This document shows, one piece after another, positions 14,300 to 25,559 of a stretch of DNA of 64,000 nucleotides (its first letter is position 1; each line of letters opens with the position of its first letter). Source of the DNA: Streblospio benedicti (Eukaryota; Annelida; Polychaeta; Spionida; Spionidae); the NCBI GenBank assembly GCA_019095985.1, contig CM032667.1, forward strand, positions 41,737,217 to 41,801,216, written 5' to 3'. The notes beneath the pieces were generated by a model. That model saw only the letters and a list, made by a program, of their open reading frames with translations, was not told where the DNA came from and did no database searches. Made by a program: the position numbers and the translations under genes.

Positions 14300-14388
<89 letters not shown>

Positions 14389-17300
14389 TGGCACGCCATT
14401 TAAACATTTTTGATTATATCATATGTGCCAGCACAGGTACAGGCAATGCACATTTTGGTTGTGGGTACAAACGCATCAGAAAGGCTTTAAAAACATAATG
14501 GAGGCCTCATTTGCTACAAAATTACTTCAAGACATTTTAAATACTACGACCCCATCCGGCTCTCGCTGCTCTGCAGATGGAAGCAAGCGAAGCAGTAGCA
14601 GAGCTGATGTCGGTTATGCCTGCACAGTAATCATACACACACCCCTCACAATACGCGCCACCGGTCTTGGGATCATCTATAGACAGAGGGTAGTAGGGCG
14701 TAAGTCATGGTGTGGGGGGGGTGCTGAGATATTTGGTGAGCTCGTTCTATGTTCATCTTCACAAAATAAACAATGGCAGATGCGGGAAGGACGGTGTGGG
14801 TGAGTTGGAAGCACGTGCTCTTGCACCCTTTACTCACAAGCACCTCCTCATAATTAGCCCCACAAGTTTTATGTTTAATGCTCAATTATGTTAGTATTCT
14901 GTGAGGAGTGTATAATTTACATCATTTTTAGTGCTACATCTTGATGAGAAAAAAAAAACTTTTTGCATTCACTTGAGTAATGTTAAAACTGTGTTTCTGT
15001 TTTAGTGCAGTTGATTATTTCTCTGTATGCGCTTCGTATCACATGATTTTATTATTCTATATTTAAAGAGAATTCTGTATTACGTCGGGCATACTGATGA
15101 ATAGTTCCTAACAATTTAAGATGCATCCAAAATTATGTTCATTTACAAAATGTAGATTTAAACAAAAAATAGCCCATTTTATAATGTTAAACTTATTATT
15201 TATACTAGACGCACATACACATCGGTAAACTATGTATGTAATGAAGAATGAATAGCCAGCAACAATAATTATAAAACGTTACCCTCTTCACATTATCAAA
15301 CGTTTGCTTTATGAATTTGACTTTTACACATTTTGAGATGGATTTTCCACATCCGTGCTGGATTTATGAATTTCAAAACAATCTTAAAGCTACGTCCCAC
15401 TAGGCCAGGCGCACTGGAAACTTACACCCAGCTGATAAAATTGGTCGGATATTCAGATTTTTTCATCTACGCTAAGCATCTGCCGCTAGCCGACCAAGCG
15501 TTCCTATGCCGCTTCACGTGCGCCGAACGGTCGCTGCCAGTACGCCGCCAAAATATTTTCACTAAGATTATCGATCGGTCCGCTCTTTTACGCTCCTGAG
15601 GTCTTGGGCTGCTCAAAACATCGAAAGCGTAAACAACATACGCCAATTGATAATCCATTGATTTTTGTACGTTGACCATACGCCAAACATACACCAAATA
15701 TTAACCAAACAAACGCCAAGCATGTGCCGAACATGCGTCGCGTATTGGGAGCAGATGGTGGGCAGATGAAACGTTGGCTTAAGCTTGACGCACCTTTAGC
15801 GTACGATGGCGTGTTCATTCCATTTTTGATAAGCTCCCGATGCAACATCCGATATTCGTTCTCGCTTTTACAACACCAATCATTTATGCTGACAGTGCGC
15901 TGCGCATTGGCATCAGAATAATATCGTATCAATACGAGATCTTATTGGTGGCGTATTGTCAGCTGACGTTCAGAGTACTGGCATGAATGGGATCGTATTC
16001 TTGTAGTAATGTTAGCGTAATGACACTTTGCACTTGACTGTCGGGTGATCAGCGGCGACTCCACAGCTACAGGGCAAAGTACTTACGGCAGATCTGCAAA
16101 TGATTAGCAGAGAAGTGACAGGCCTATGAGCCCCCATTCTGCTTTTTACTCTGCCGATACCGCAGTCACTGAGTCCCAATGTTTGTTTACATCTAGAGAC
16201 ACCCCCCCCCCCCACGATCTACCACCAGGTCGTGGGGAGGGGGGGGTCTCTACATATAAACAAACATTGGGACTCGGTGACTGTGACCGACAAGATGCCA
16301 ATAATTTCATATTAAGTTTACATTAAGCTCCCAGAACAAATTGTTATGAAACAACAGCAGCAGCATCAACAGTACCTGGACGCACTTTGCGAAAGGGGTT
16401 GTCTGGCCCCTGGCTGGTGAGCACCTTACAGGCAATTTTTCCGTCTGCCTCACGCGCTCTGGGTGCTCATCACACGGGTGAGGCACGTTCCCGTCCCCCG
16501 TACAGCTGCAGGGCAATTGTATAATAGGTTTGTAAGATAACATTTATCACATCTAGAACGTTTTACATATGATGAAGATTGCGTCTCTCCCCATACAGGA
16601 CAGTTAATTAGTATTAGCTTTCTTTCAGAAGTACATGCAGATGCTCAAACGTATAGTCGGTGGGGGCAATAGTATGATAGGTTTGTAAGATCCACATTTA
16701 TAATATCTATAACGTTTTACAAATGATGAAGAGTGTAGCTTCCTTCCATACAGGTCAGTTAATTGGTTTCTTTTGGAGGGTGTGTGTTCGGGGAAGGGGG
16801 GGGGGGGCGTATATATACCATATTGTCTATACAACCACTAGCTGTTTCCAAATTTAGATAGTCTTTCCGATACTCACAACCACCCTGTGATAATGTAGCT
16901 GATAGTTTCCAACATGAATTCTTTTTCAGATTTTCAGATTATGTGACACATCATTTGAAAGCTCTTAAAATGCATTTCCAATGGTGTTTTCAGAAAAAAT
17001 ATGAATCCAGTACTTTTCAAGTTAAAAACGAAACCGTATTTGACACCCTCTTGGTGAAAATTGTAAAGTCGCGAGAGCAAGACTATAAACCACCACATTA
17101 CACTATTGTGTGATACTGGATAATGTAAGAGGATCATAGAAAACCGTTGTAACCTATTTATGAACAAAATTAGTAGCTCAACAGCAGGACTGGTGAATGT
17201 ATATATAGCATACTAGCTTGCAGATAGACCAAAAGCTTCTAATTGAACCCACCTTTACTAGTATAATATAAAATTAACTTATAGTGCATAAATTGTTTTG

Positions 17301-20300
17301 TGGCCCACCATCACCTTAGAGGCCACCCAACTAAACCTCTGTTGCAACATTTTAGGCTTAACCTCACAATACCTGGCTGATCTTATAGAGCGGATGTTTT
17401 CTCATGGCTGGGTTCTGTTCCACCCTGCAAACAAGCTACCTCGGTGCCCCATTACCCACACTCTGACACTCACGTTTCGCCATCTGGGTCTTCTCGCTGC
17501 CACACGTTCAAGTCACGGTTTTGGTCATTGGCAGCGATTTCATCATAGTTGCCACATAGACCATCTGTCGTGTTGGCGAGGATGGGATCCAGGAAGATGT
17601 TGAACACGTTGTGGCCATTAAATTCAACTTTGATTGCCCCATTGGTTGATGTGAACCTGAGACAAATACGAAGGTCCCAAGTCAAGATCAAATGTACACT
17701 GTACATTTTCACATAAAATGTATGCTAACCTGATCGCTAGTCAATGTAAGGCAGTCGGTGTTAAATTGTCAGAAGGTGCTATAACGGCAGTGTGGACATT
17801 ATGTCTTCATCCTCAAAAAATCAATTCAACACAAACATGCCAATAGCCTATTCATAGCGTCAGGCCAAATAACTCACACTCACCTGACAAAGTCGTCTTG
17901 TAGCGACAGTGTGAACGCGGGAAAGTCGATGTCTAGCGAGACGGGGACGGCTTCTTCGCCGGGGAGGCGACTGTGACGGCGAGGCCCTGGTCGAGCTTGA
18001 CACGGTAGCCTGCGTACAACACCACCAAGTACTCTGTGCACGTCACCGGCGAGTTCCCCGGGCCACACGGCTGGTTCTTGGCCAGCACCTGATGGGGTAT
18101 CAGTGATGGTGATGGTGAGGGTATGATTGACTTTCTCTTTATAGATATATGGATGTCATCATTTACATGCTTCCAATGATAGCCAATGACAATGACTTGC
18201 TGGCTATAAGTATTTTGACTTGCAACCCAACACCACCTCTGAAAATCATATTTGAAACTTTCCCTCATCACGATCAAGTATTTTAAAGGCTATGCCAACA
18301 CTTAATATAACCAGCGGCAAGTAAACTAACAAAGACAACTCTCATGTTTCTTTTCTCTGGAGTCTACTGTTTTATTGTAGGTTACTAAAGGTGGTGAGAC
18401 ATCTCATTAATGGGTCCCGTTTCTCCCCACTCCCACACTGCCCCCCCCCCCCCCACCCCCAATGCCCAAGTTGTGTCGTACTTGAAAGTCAAGGTCGTCC
18501 CCCGCCTCGCGGCCTGCCATCTGGTATGTGCAAGGGCCTTGCCAATCGAACGCCACTCCATCGCACGTGGTGTAGTGAGGGTCGCCAAAGACAGTACAAC
18601 AGCAAGGGTCTGTTGCTACAATTTAGCAAAAGTCATTGTATTTTAAAGATTTTAAAGAAGCGTCATTGGATTGTTAGTCTACAGCAGTAGAACCAAAAAA
18701 GTCACGGTTTAGTTGTTTGTAAAAAAAATAACGAAAATGTTGTTTTGCGTAAAAGGCAATATCTAAAATAAGAAAATAAGAAAAGAAATCGAATTTAAAA
18801 ATTCTTAACATAAGGATTTTTATACTAATCGTAACTTAGGGCACAAGATAATAATATTATGTTGGTGGCTATGTGGTTATTCCTTAGAGTGTGGACAATA
18901 CCCATGTGGTAATTACGTTAAAACAATCATGATTCAATTATTTTAATGTATTACCTGCTTTTCTTTTTAAACAAACCATAAAATTCAAATTTTAATCGAT
19001 TTCGAACTCTACAGGTTTCTTTTCAAAAATAAAATAAACGTTATAATGACATATTAACACATCAACAATAAGTTTACTAATTGGATACCAAATTGGTTAC
19101 TACCTATGCATGTAAGTATGTAAACTATAACAAACACTTTTTATCATAGTAAAATACTATGGGTAACATAAAATAATTACTTATGTATTCAAATATTATT
19201 CTATTTCTATTAATTTCTAAATAAACATTTGATGTTAAATATATGTGACAGAAAAGGTCTTACACAATGCATTGCATCGTGTGTTCTGTTACACGCCCGT
19301 GGCCGTGAGGACGTGTGTTGTTGTTGGAGAACTTGAGAATGTGCGGAGTCAAAGAACGTATTCGCTAAACCTTCATGAGAGTTTATTGAATCCAAATGAT
19401 ATCCAGTATATTACATAGTCCAATATTGCATACACTTACAATGATAGCTACACTGGCCTATCTTATTGAAACTGCCATGCACTCTATACGTTCGTACCTC
19501 TGGCAATCAAATACACAATAACCACCGATGTACTTGTCTGCCACTATTCATACACTTGTCACAAAAGGAATACATGACTGTTGACATGCACAAGGTGTTC
19601 ATTTGATATGGCCAACATGACTTCGCAGACATTGTACACATAATAAGCCCTGTAGCGCGTTTCACATATTAGACATCATTCACATGAGGTAATTTGCTGG
19701 CCACATTTTTGCAGCTGGGAGGTGGCAAGATATGCAAATGTGGCAAGTTGCGGCAAGTTAGACAGTGGGTCTTTCTTTTGAGAACATCGCTAGGTTTATT
19801 ACATCGTGTTACTGAGACTCCCGGCATTAAGTTATTTAAGTAGAACCAGCGCGTTCAACAGAGAATGATAGTTAGCGATCGAACATCATAACATGTTCTT
19901 GAAAAGCAACCTGTATCCATGACTACCGATACATTGGAGCAATCTTTAAAAAAAACGGCAATGTATAACATGGATTGTCAGTTTTCTGTAGATTATCGGG
20001 AACATAGTTCATACTTATGGGTTAAATAGCAGATATGATGCACATGATACATTGTTTTATTCAGATATTTGGTTGTGATAACCAATGAACCAGGGCATTA
20101 CCATAATAGTTGTTGACGTGCATAGCTTCTCAGCCTAATGCTCAAAAGTATTAACTAAAACAAACATTTTTGGTAGGTAGGAGGAATCTTTGCATAATTT
20201 GTTATAAAACGAACATTACTTATTACTATTTTCTCTTCTGGGGTGGTACTTCAGCTATCAAAGATGAACTTTTACATTAATTTGTCAGAGTGTTTTCAGC

Positions 20301-20824
20301 CACTTTGCTCAGTAGGTTAGCAATCAACCCCACGAGGTTATGAATATCCCAGTAGGTTTGTTCAAACACCAAAAGATCATCCATTGTACATACACGCTGG
20401 ATTTAGTCTCAGCGCTATACAAAAAATAGAATTTCAGCGATGACATGCGACCAGCAAGCAAATTGCAGCTAGCAGAGGAGTACATTAAGTGGTATTTAGC
20501 TGACTGTTCCTGCGACCAGAGTGCAGCTTGCACCAAGTATGTTTAAGTGCAGCACTGTCAAGAAGGGGGAAAGGGTAAATACTATATTTATTTTCTATAC
20601 AAACATAATGGGAGCCTCATTTGCTACAAAATTACTGGGTGCACAGACATGTATATTTTTAAATACTCACGGCAGATGACGTAGAGCCTCCATCCGGTCA
20701 CTGCCACGCCTCTGTTGGTGCAGATGGAAGCAAGCGTCGCAGCAGCGGAGCAGATGTTGGGTATGCCCGCACAGTGATCATACACACACCCCTCCACGAT
20801 AGGCGTCGCCACTTCTGGGAACCC
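9492..20824 (-). CDS. VWD-C8 tandem-module protein, copy 1, module 1 exon 5 to module 3 (on the inverted contig)
   Basis: Continues the copy-1 gene, but on the minus strand because the contig lies backwards. In gene order the exons are: 20671-20824 (C8 second half, [14 protein letters not shown]); module 2: 18482-18615, 17884-18088, 17474-17656, 16376-16505, 14548-14676; module 3: 13487-13599, 11818-11921, 11241-11306, about 10171-10321, 9809-9892, 9492-9644. Splice sites mostly match copy 2. Lengths differ from copy 2 in several exons: 205 against 206, 130 against 127, 129 against 130, 104 against 105, 66 against 70. The 84-nt exon 9809-9892 has one extra and one missing base. The result is broken frames. 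This means either a decaying duplicate or a poorly polished contig. Confidence 0.8.
10550..11076. mobile_element. Foldback MITE-like element, copy 1
   Basis: Counterpart of 43212-43753 on the inverted contig, with the same nested arms. The two copies differ in internal arm order and length, as expected where hairpins rearrange. Confidence 0.55.
14018..14385. repeat. Two TA tracts flanking a near-perfect 41-nt palindrome (copy 1)
   Basis: TA runs at about 14018-14106 and 14304-14385 enclose the palindrome 14212-14252, with 20-bp arms starting ATGCTTGGCAATCATCAGGG and a single-base centre. In copy 2 the matching place (40189-40262) has only one TA tract and no palindrome. Confidence 0.9.
18700..20660. 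other. Intron between modules 1 and 2, copy 1
   Basis: AT-rich intronic DNA matching 33870-35830 of copy 2 in reverse. No gene, RNA or element recognised. Confidence 0.6.
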
Positions 20825-21340
20825 CTACAGACACAACGCAGCATGGTGTAAGTAATGATGCTGGGCAGGGTGAAGAGGTATTGGGTGAGGGAAGGAGAGT
20901 GTTGGGGGAGTAGGAAGCACATGCTCTTGCACCCTTTGCTCACGCGCACCTCCTCATAATACCCCCACAAGTTTTATGTTTTATTTTCAATTATGTTAAT
21001 ATTCTATGAGGAGTATATAATTTACAACACTTTTAGTGTGACATCTCAATGAAAAAAACTTGATAGCATTTATTTGGAGTAATGTTAGAAACTGTTTTTC
21101 TGTTTCAGTGCAGTTAATTCTTATTCTGTATGAGCTTCTTATCAAATGATATTAATATTCTATATTTAAAGAAAATACTACATTACATACTATTGAGGAA
21201 TAGTTTCTAACTATTTATGATACATCCAAAATTGTGTTCATTTGCAAAATGTAGACTTAATCAAAAATAGCTCATTTTAATAATACAAAACTTATTGTTT
21301 AAATTAGACACATACTCACTTTGGAAAAGTATATATGTAA

Positions 21341-23220
21341 CAGAGCACTGCACGGGGGCCCGTGTCACGCTGTTGCACCCGCAAATATGCGGGCTGCAGG
21401 CTAAATTGAATGTTTTACTGCGGTGTGTGGGGGGGGATTTGAAAATTTCATGTGGGTGCGGGTGCGGCTTTTAATCATGAAAAAAAGGCATTAGTGGGCT
21501 CTTTTATGCTAAAAAATCATGAACAGAACCCCGCAAAGAAACCCGCATGATCTACTTGTTCCAGTTTAATACTTTATCCTCAAGTATTACACATATTTAA
21601 AAACATTGTATTAATGTAACTCTTTTCACTAGATGCATATAATGATATTATAATAGTGACATAAATATGATTGACTTTATTATGGCTATAGTTGATGTGA
21701 TGTATTCCAAAATGAATTATTTTTACAATTTACACAAGATCATTGGCACACACATTCACGTCATTGTTGGGTTCATGTTCTTATGATAATCTGAATTACT
21801 TGATGATCTCCTCAAGTGGATGCACTTGAATGAAAGTTTGTTAGTATTCATCAAAGAACTTGTTCTTATGTAGGTGAAAGTTTCATAACGAAAGATCGTA
21901 CAGATATTCAATGTAGTTTCCAAAACAACCTATGGCAAACATACATTTGTATCTCCTTTCGTGGCCACATGTTAGATATGGTATATAAGATGCAAAAGTC
22001 CGGATTTAACAAGGGCTGTGTCAGAAACAATAACTCTATGTGCCACATTTATGAAACTTTCACAGATGTCAGAACAGGGTTTTACAAGTAGATACTGTGA
22101 AAATTTCATTCAAACATATTTCATACATTTGGAGACAATCCCTTAAAATTCCATTAAAGTAAAACATACACGCTTTACTTATTCTTGTTTGAATATAGTC
22201 ATAAAATTATGCTCAATTTTGTTATTAACTGTCGCATTCAAGCATAATCTATTAATTTTCTAAATTACTTCACATTACTTAGTTCTCATAATGTTCTTGA
22301 ACCACAGTGGGCAGGATATCTCTTAGATATAAGACAACATTGTACAGAACAGCTTAAGTCAATTAACACTGATGAAAATTGTCATAAAATTTCTGAATTA
22401 AAGTCTTTAAAGTAGCTTATACAGTATCAAAAAGGCATAAACAAATTAAAAGTGTCCACAAAATACAAAATGTGGCTATCCTGTTTATGTGTGATAGAAA
22501 GTCTTCTGTAACAAGAAAGCCAGTTGTTGCTTTTTACTTAACTGTTGCTAATAAGATGGTAGTCACTGGTCACAATAGGACAATGGACAAACAAACATCC
22601 CTTGAAGCTTGTGAATTTATTTGCTTGGTCAGATAATGGCTTTATAACAAAGAAATGGAAATCTTCTTTGGCCTTTGAGACATACCATGGGATGGTGTGA
22701 AATACACTTATTATACTACAGCCCCATATAAAGATGGAGGTGTTTGTTTACCTGTTAAGGGAATTGCTTTCACATATTGTAGCTTCAAAGAGAATGGTTA
22801 ATAGGATATATTCAATTGGCATGGTTTTAGCTATAACACGTTATCTATCAAAGATATGGAATATTTAATTATGCAAATTTTAGAAACATCATGGGATGAT
22901 TTGAGATAAACCTGTATTATTGTAGGCCCTTATATAAAGAATTTTGTTTCTGAAAATGCTTCATTAATAGGCTAGCTGCATGTGTTTTGATGAATGTGTT
23001 TGATCAACTGTAAATTCTTGAAAACAAAGCAGGCTTTTGTACGGGTTTTGTGGTTTTTTCTGCGGGTTGTCTTTCAGTATCTGCGGGTGCGGGTGGGGGT
23101 GGGGGCTCAATTTTTTAGAAATATGCAGGTGAGGGCTTGGGTGCGGGCTTCAATAATTTATAGATGTGGGTGTGGGTGCGGGTGCGTGTTTCACATTAAA
23201 CACGTGGGGCGGGTGTGGGT
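21341..23220. mobile_element. hAT-like DNA transposon, copy 1 (major part; the first 28 bp are at 6046-6073)
   Basis: The same element as at 31282-33184, reverse-complemented and missing its first 28 bp, which are at 6046-6073 on the other side of the gap. 28 + 1880 = 1908 bp against 1903 bp in copy 2, so the two pieces add up to the whole element. The target duplication at this end is 21333-21340 (ATATGTAA). The insertion is shared by both copies and so predates their separation. Confidence 0.85.
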
Positions 23221-23320
23221 NNNNNNNNNNNNNNNNNNNNNNNNNNNNNNNNNNNNNNNNNNNNNNNNNNNNNNNNNNNNNNNNNNNNNNNNNNNNNNNN
23301 NNNNNNNNNNNNNNNNNNNN
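23221..23320. other. Assembly gap, 100 N
   Basis: Exactly 100 N. The left side ends inside the GC-rich subterminal repeats of the hAT-like element. The right side starts with sequence unrelated to that element. Confidence 1.
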
Positions 23321-23789
23321 TGCCCGGTTGCTGATTTCCACCAGCGCGTCGCCCCCGGGCCAGTGTTACTAGACGGTAGCGACGAAAGAAAGGTTCGGAA
23401 GCCTCTTTAAAAAGGCGTGTCCGTGTAGAGGGGGCCACACCTCTGCACGTAAAGAATTTCGCCTAGTTTGAAAACTATAGCTAGTGTGACCCCTCCATTA
23501 CCCTTGGCTCAGTTGGTTACCTAACCTGCCAAACAAACAAGGACCACATTGGAAATAAGCATTACATTAAAATGGGCTTTCATTTTACCCTAAAAAACAT
23601 TATTTCCCTGAAGAATATCAAATCAAATCAAATCAAATAAACATGGCGATAATAAAGTCCGACAATTAAAACAGTCTACCCCGGCATAAACTGTAAAAAC
23701 CGGCCCGTTTTTTTTATTCTAATACAATTGTACATAGCGTTTATTTATATCCATTATTATTTTTGCGTGTAGCCTATCCCCAAGGGCCC
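23321..23789. other. Contig start, unassigned
   Basis: No gene or element recognised. It contains a short AAATC pentamer run near 23624-23638 and does not continue the NSF exon or the hAT-like element from across the gap. Confidence 0.4.
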
Positions 23790-25430
23790 TTTTTAAGGGG
23801 GTCTGACATTAAGGCCTATTCTAAAACCTCTGAATTTCCAAAATTTTTTTGCTAATTTGCCCGTCATTTACTAAAAGCACAGGCTTCTATTTTAGAAGCA
23901 GCAGCCCCTTTTTGGTTGGGTTTTTTTCCCGTTTAAGCACGTGGTACTGTTTTTTGTAATATGTTTCTGGTTGATTAATTCACACATAAGCCACCCCCAG
24001 TTAAACAGAAGCTTTAGCATGTGGTACTGTTTATTTTTTTATTTGGGGGAATGTTTGATGAGGGTTCTTTTTTTGTTTAAAAATTTGTTTTTTGATACTT
24101 TGTTAACTGATCATGGATATTAAAGCAATTAGACATACCCAAAAAATATTGGATATGAAGTTTTGTTAGACAACATCAAAAAAGAAATTTTGGGAAAAAT
24201 TTATTGCAAGGAAAGGATTTTTTTTTTTGCTCGAACCGGTAAATATCAAGATTACATATTTAATATCTTTGCCCCTTACCTGATCCCCCATGCATGGAGC
24301 TGCAGTGTTTGGCTGACCCTTGACTGATCACACGTACATGTACATGTTCTGCTGCTTCTGCAGCTGTTGCTAATAAACACTCTGGTTTAAAGGCTGGCTG
24401 GGGCAGGATGTTTAAGGCTTTGCGTATTTAATATCAGTGGAATTCCTAGGGTTCTGTAAAGACCTTATATCTATTAGAGCTACAGGCTGTCTGGTACACT
24501 TGCTCTTTTAACTTTGCATTTAATATAGGGTTGACACGAAAGGGTTTTTATATAATAATAAAATAAAAACTATTAGTTTGGGTTTTTTGAAAGACTAATG
24601 CATGTGTAGTACTAGTTTTTAACTGAAAATCTATTTACATTAAAATAAGAAAGAAGATTGTTGTTCGGTTTAGTTTGCCACGGCATCAACCTCCAACAGG
24701 GAATCATAACGTCCTCTTTCAGTGGGACGTGTCCTTTCATCACATATTCTAATCAACATTTATTTCGTTTTCTTTTTAATCTTAAGCTATTTCGCCAAAC
24801 AATTGATACATCCTTATTTAGATTGACCAATGTCTATGTTTAGGTTGACCCTGGGAGGTTGATTAATGGATAATAGCGAATTTATTATTAAGCCTTTGTT
24901 CGGCAGATTGACCCGCGGACAATATTTTGTAATAACAAACCGTTGTATCAGTCAATAAACGATTGTGTTGAATTGACTACGTGGCAGGAAATAATGGCCG
25001 TTTCCAGTTATCGTGCTAGTTATTTTTTTACTTTTTGACCATTTCAAAACAGTTTTCTCATAAATGATGACATAATTGAATGTGTGCGGCTTGTGAACCG
25101 ATTTCTACATGTGTGACGCAGCTCAAGTTGAAGTTTTTAAGTGTCAAAACTGTAGTGGTGAGCGCCAGGAGAGGAAAAATGTCACATTTTCGTCGAATCA
25201 GCATTGCCAAGCAGATTCGGTGAAGCAGTGGCCTAAATGAGTAGAGAACGAAATGTATGGTGCATATGGCAACATGCACACAGTAGTAAGGCAGGGTCTA
25301 GTTTTGAAGCCCTATAACGCCACTGATAAGAGCAAAGGGGGATAAATGTCCGAGATTCGTAGGGGGTGGTGGCCAAAAGTAGGTAACAGCCGGTTTTCGT
25401 AATTATATATTAATATTTCTAATTTACAGG
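23790..25430 (-). repeat. Diverged inverted copy of 25560-27680 (left arm of a large palindrome)
   Basis: Reverse-complement blocks match the right arm in order: 23798-23910 with about 27570-27682, 24340-24500 with about 27260-27440, 24600-24760 with about 26200-26370, 24840-25060 with about 25950-26160, and 25058-25279 with 25691-25912. Similarity is high near the centre and clearly lower further out. About 0.9 kb of the right arm, including VWD exon 26730-26869, is missing here. The unpaired centre (about 25430-25560) resembles 35590-35710 upstream of module 2, so the centre is original intron and the arms arose by inverted duplication. Confidence 0.8.
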
Positions 25431-25559
25431 GTATTATTTTTACTGTAATTATCACATGGGTATTGTCCACGCTCCAAGGAATACCTACATACTACCCACC
25501 AACATAATATAACTATCTTGTGCTTAAAGTTACGATTAGTATAATACGCTTATTAATAT

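Larger units (their letters stand above)
7720..23220 (-). repeat. Copy 1 of the duplicated locus, right part, inverted
   Basis: The reverse complement of this block matches 31310-46590 throughout, including exons, introns, the hAT-like element and foldback elements. Read backwards, 23220 pairs with 31310, the base directly after the partner of 6073. Homology fades near 7720, opposite about 46590. Beyond that the two copies have different flanks: NSF on this contig, acyl-CoA synthetase pseudogene material on the other. Confidence 0.95.

Noticed and set aside
23321-23410. Continuation of NSF across the second gap once contig 2 is turned round
   Set aside because: None of the frames at the contig start resembles the NSF sequence after the D1 domain.
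23321-25430. Palindrome as a sequencing fold-back artefact at a contig end
   Set aside because: The core of the same palindrome is present independently in copy 1 (1-450), and the arms differ by real-looking substitutions and a large deletion.
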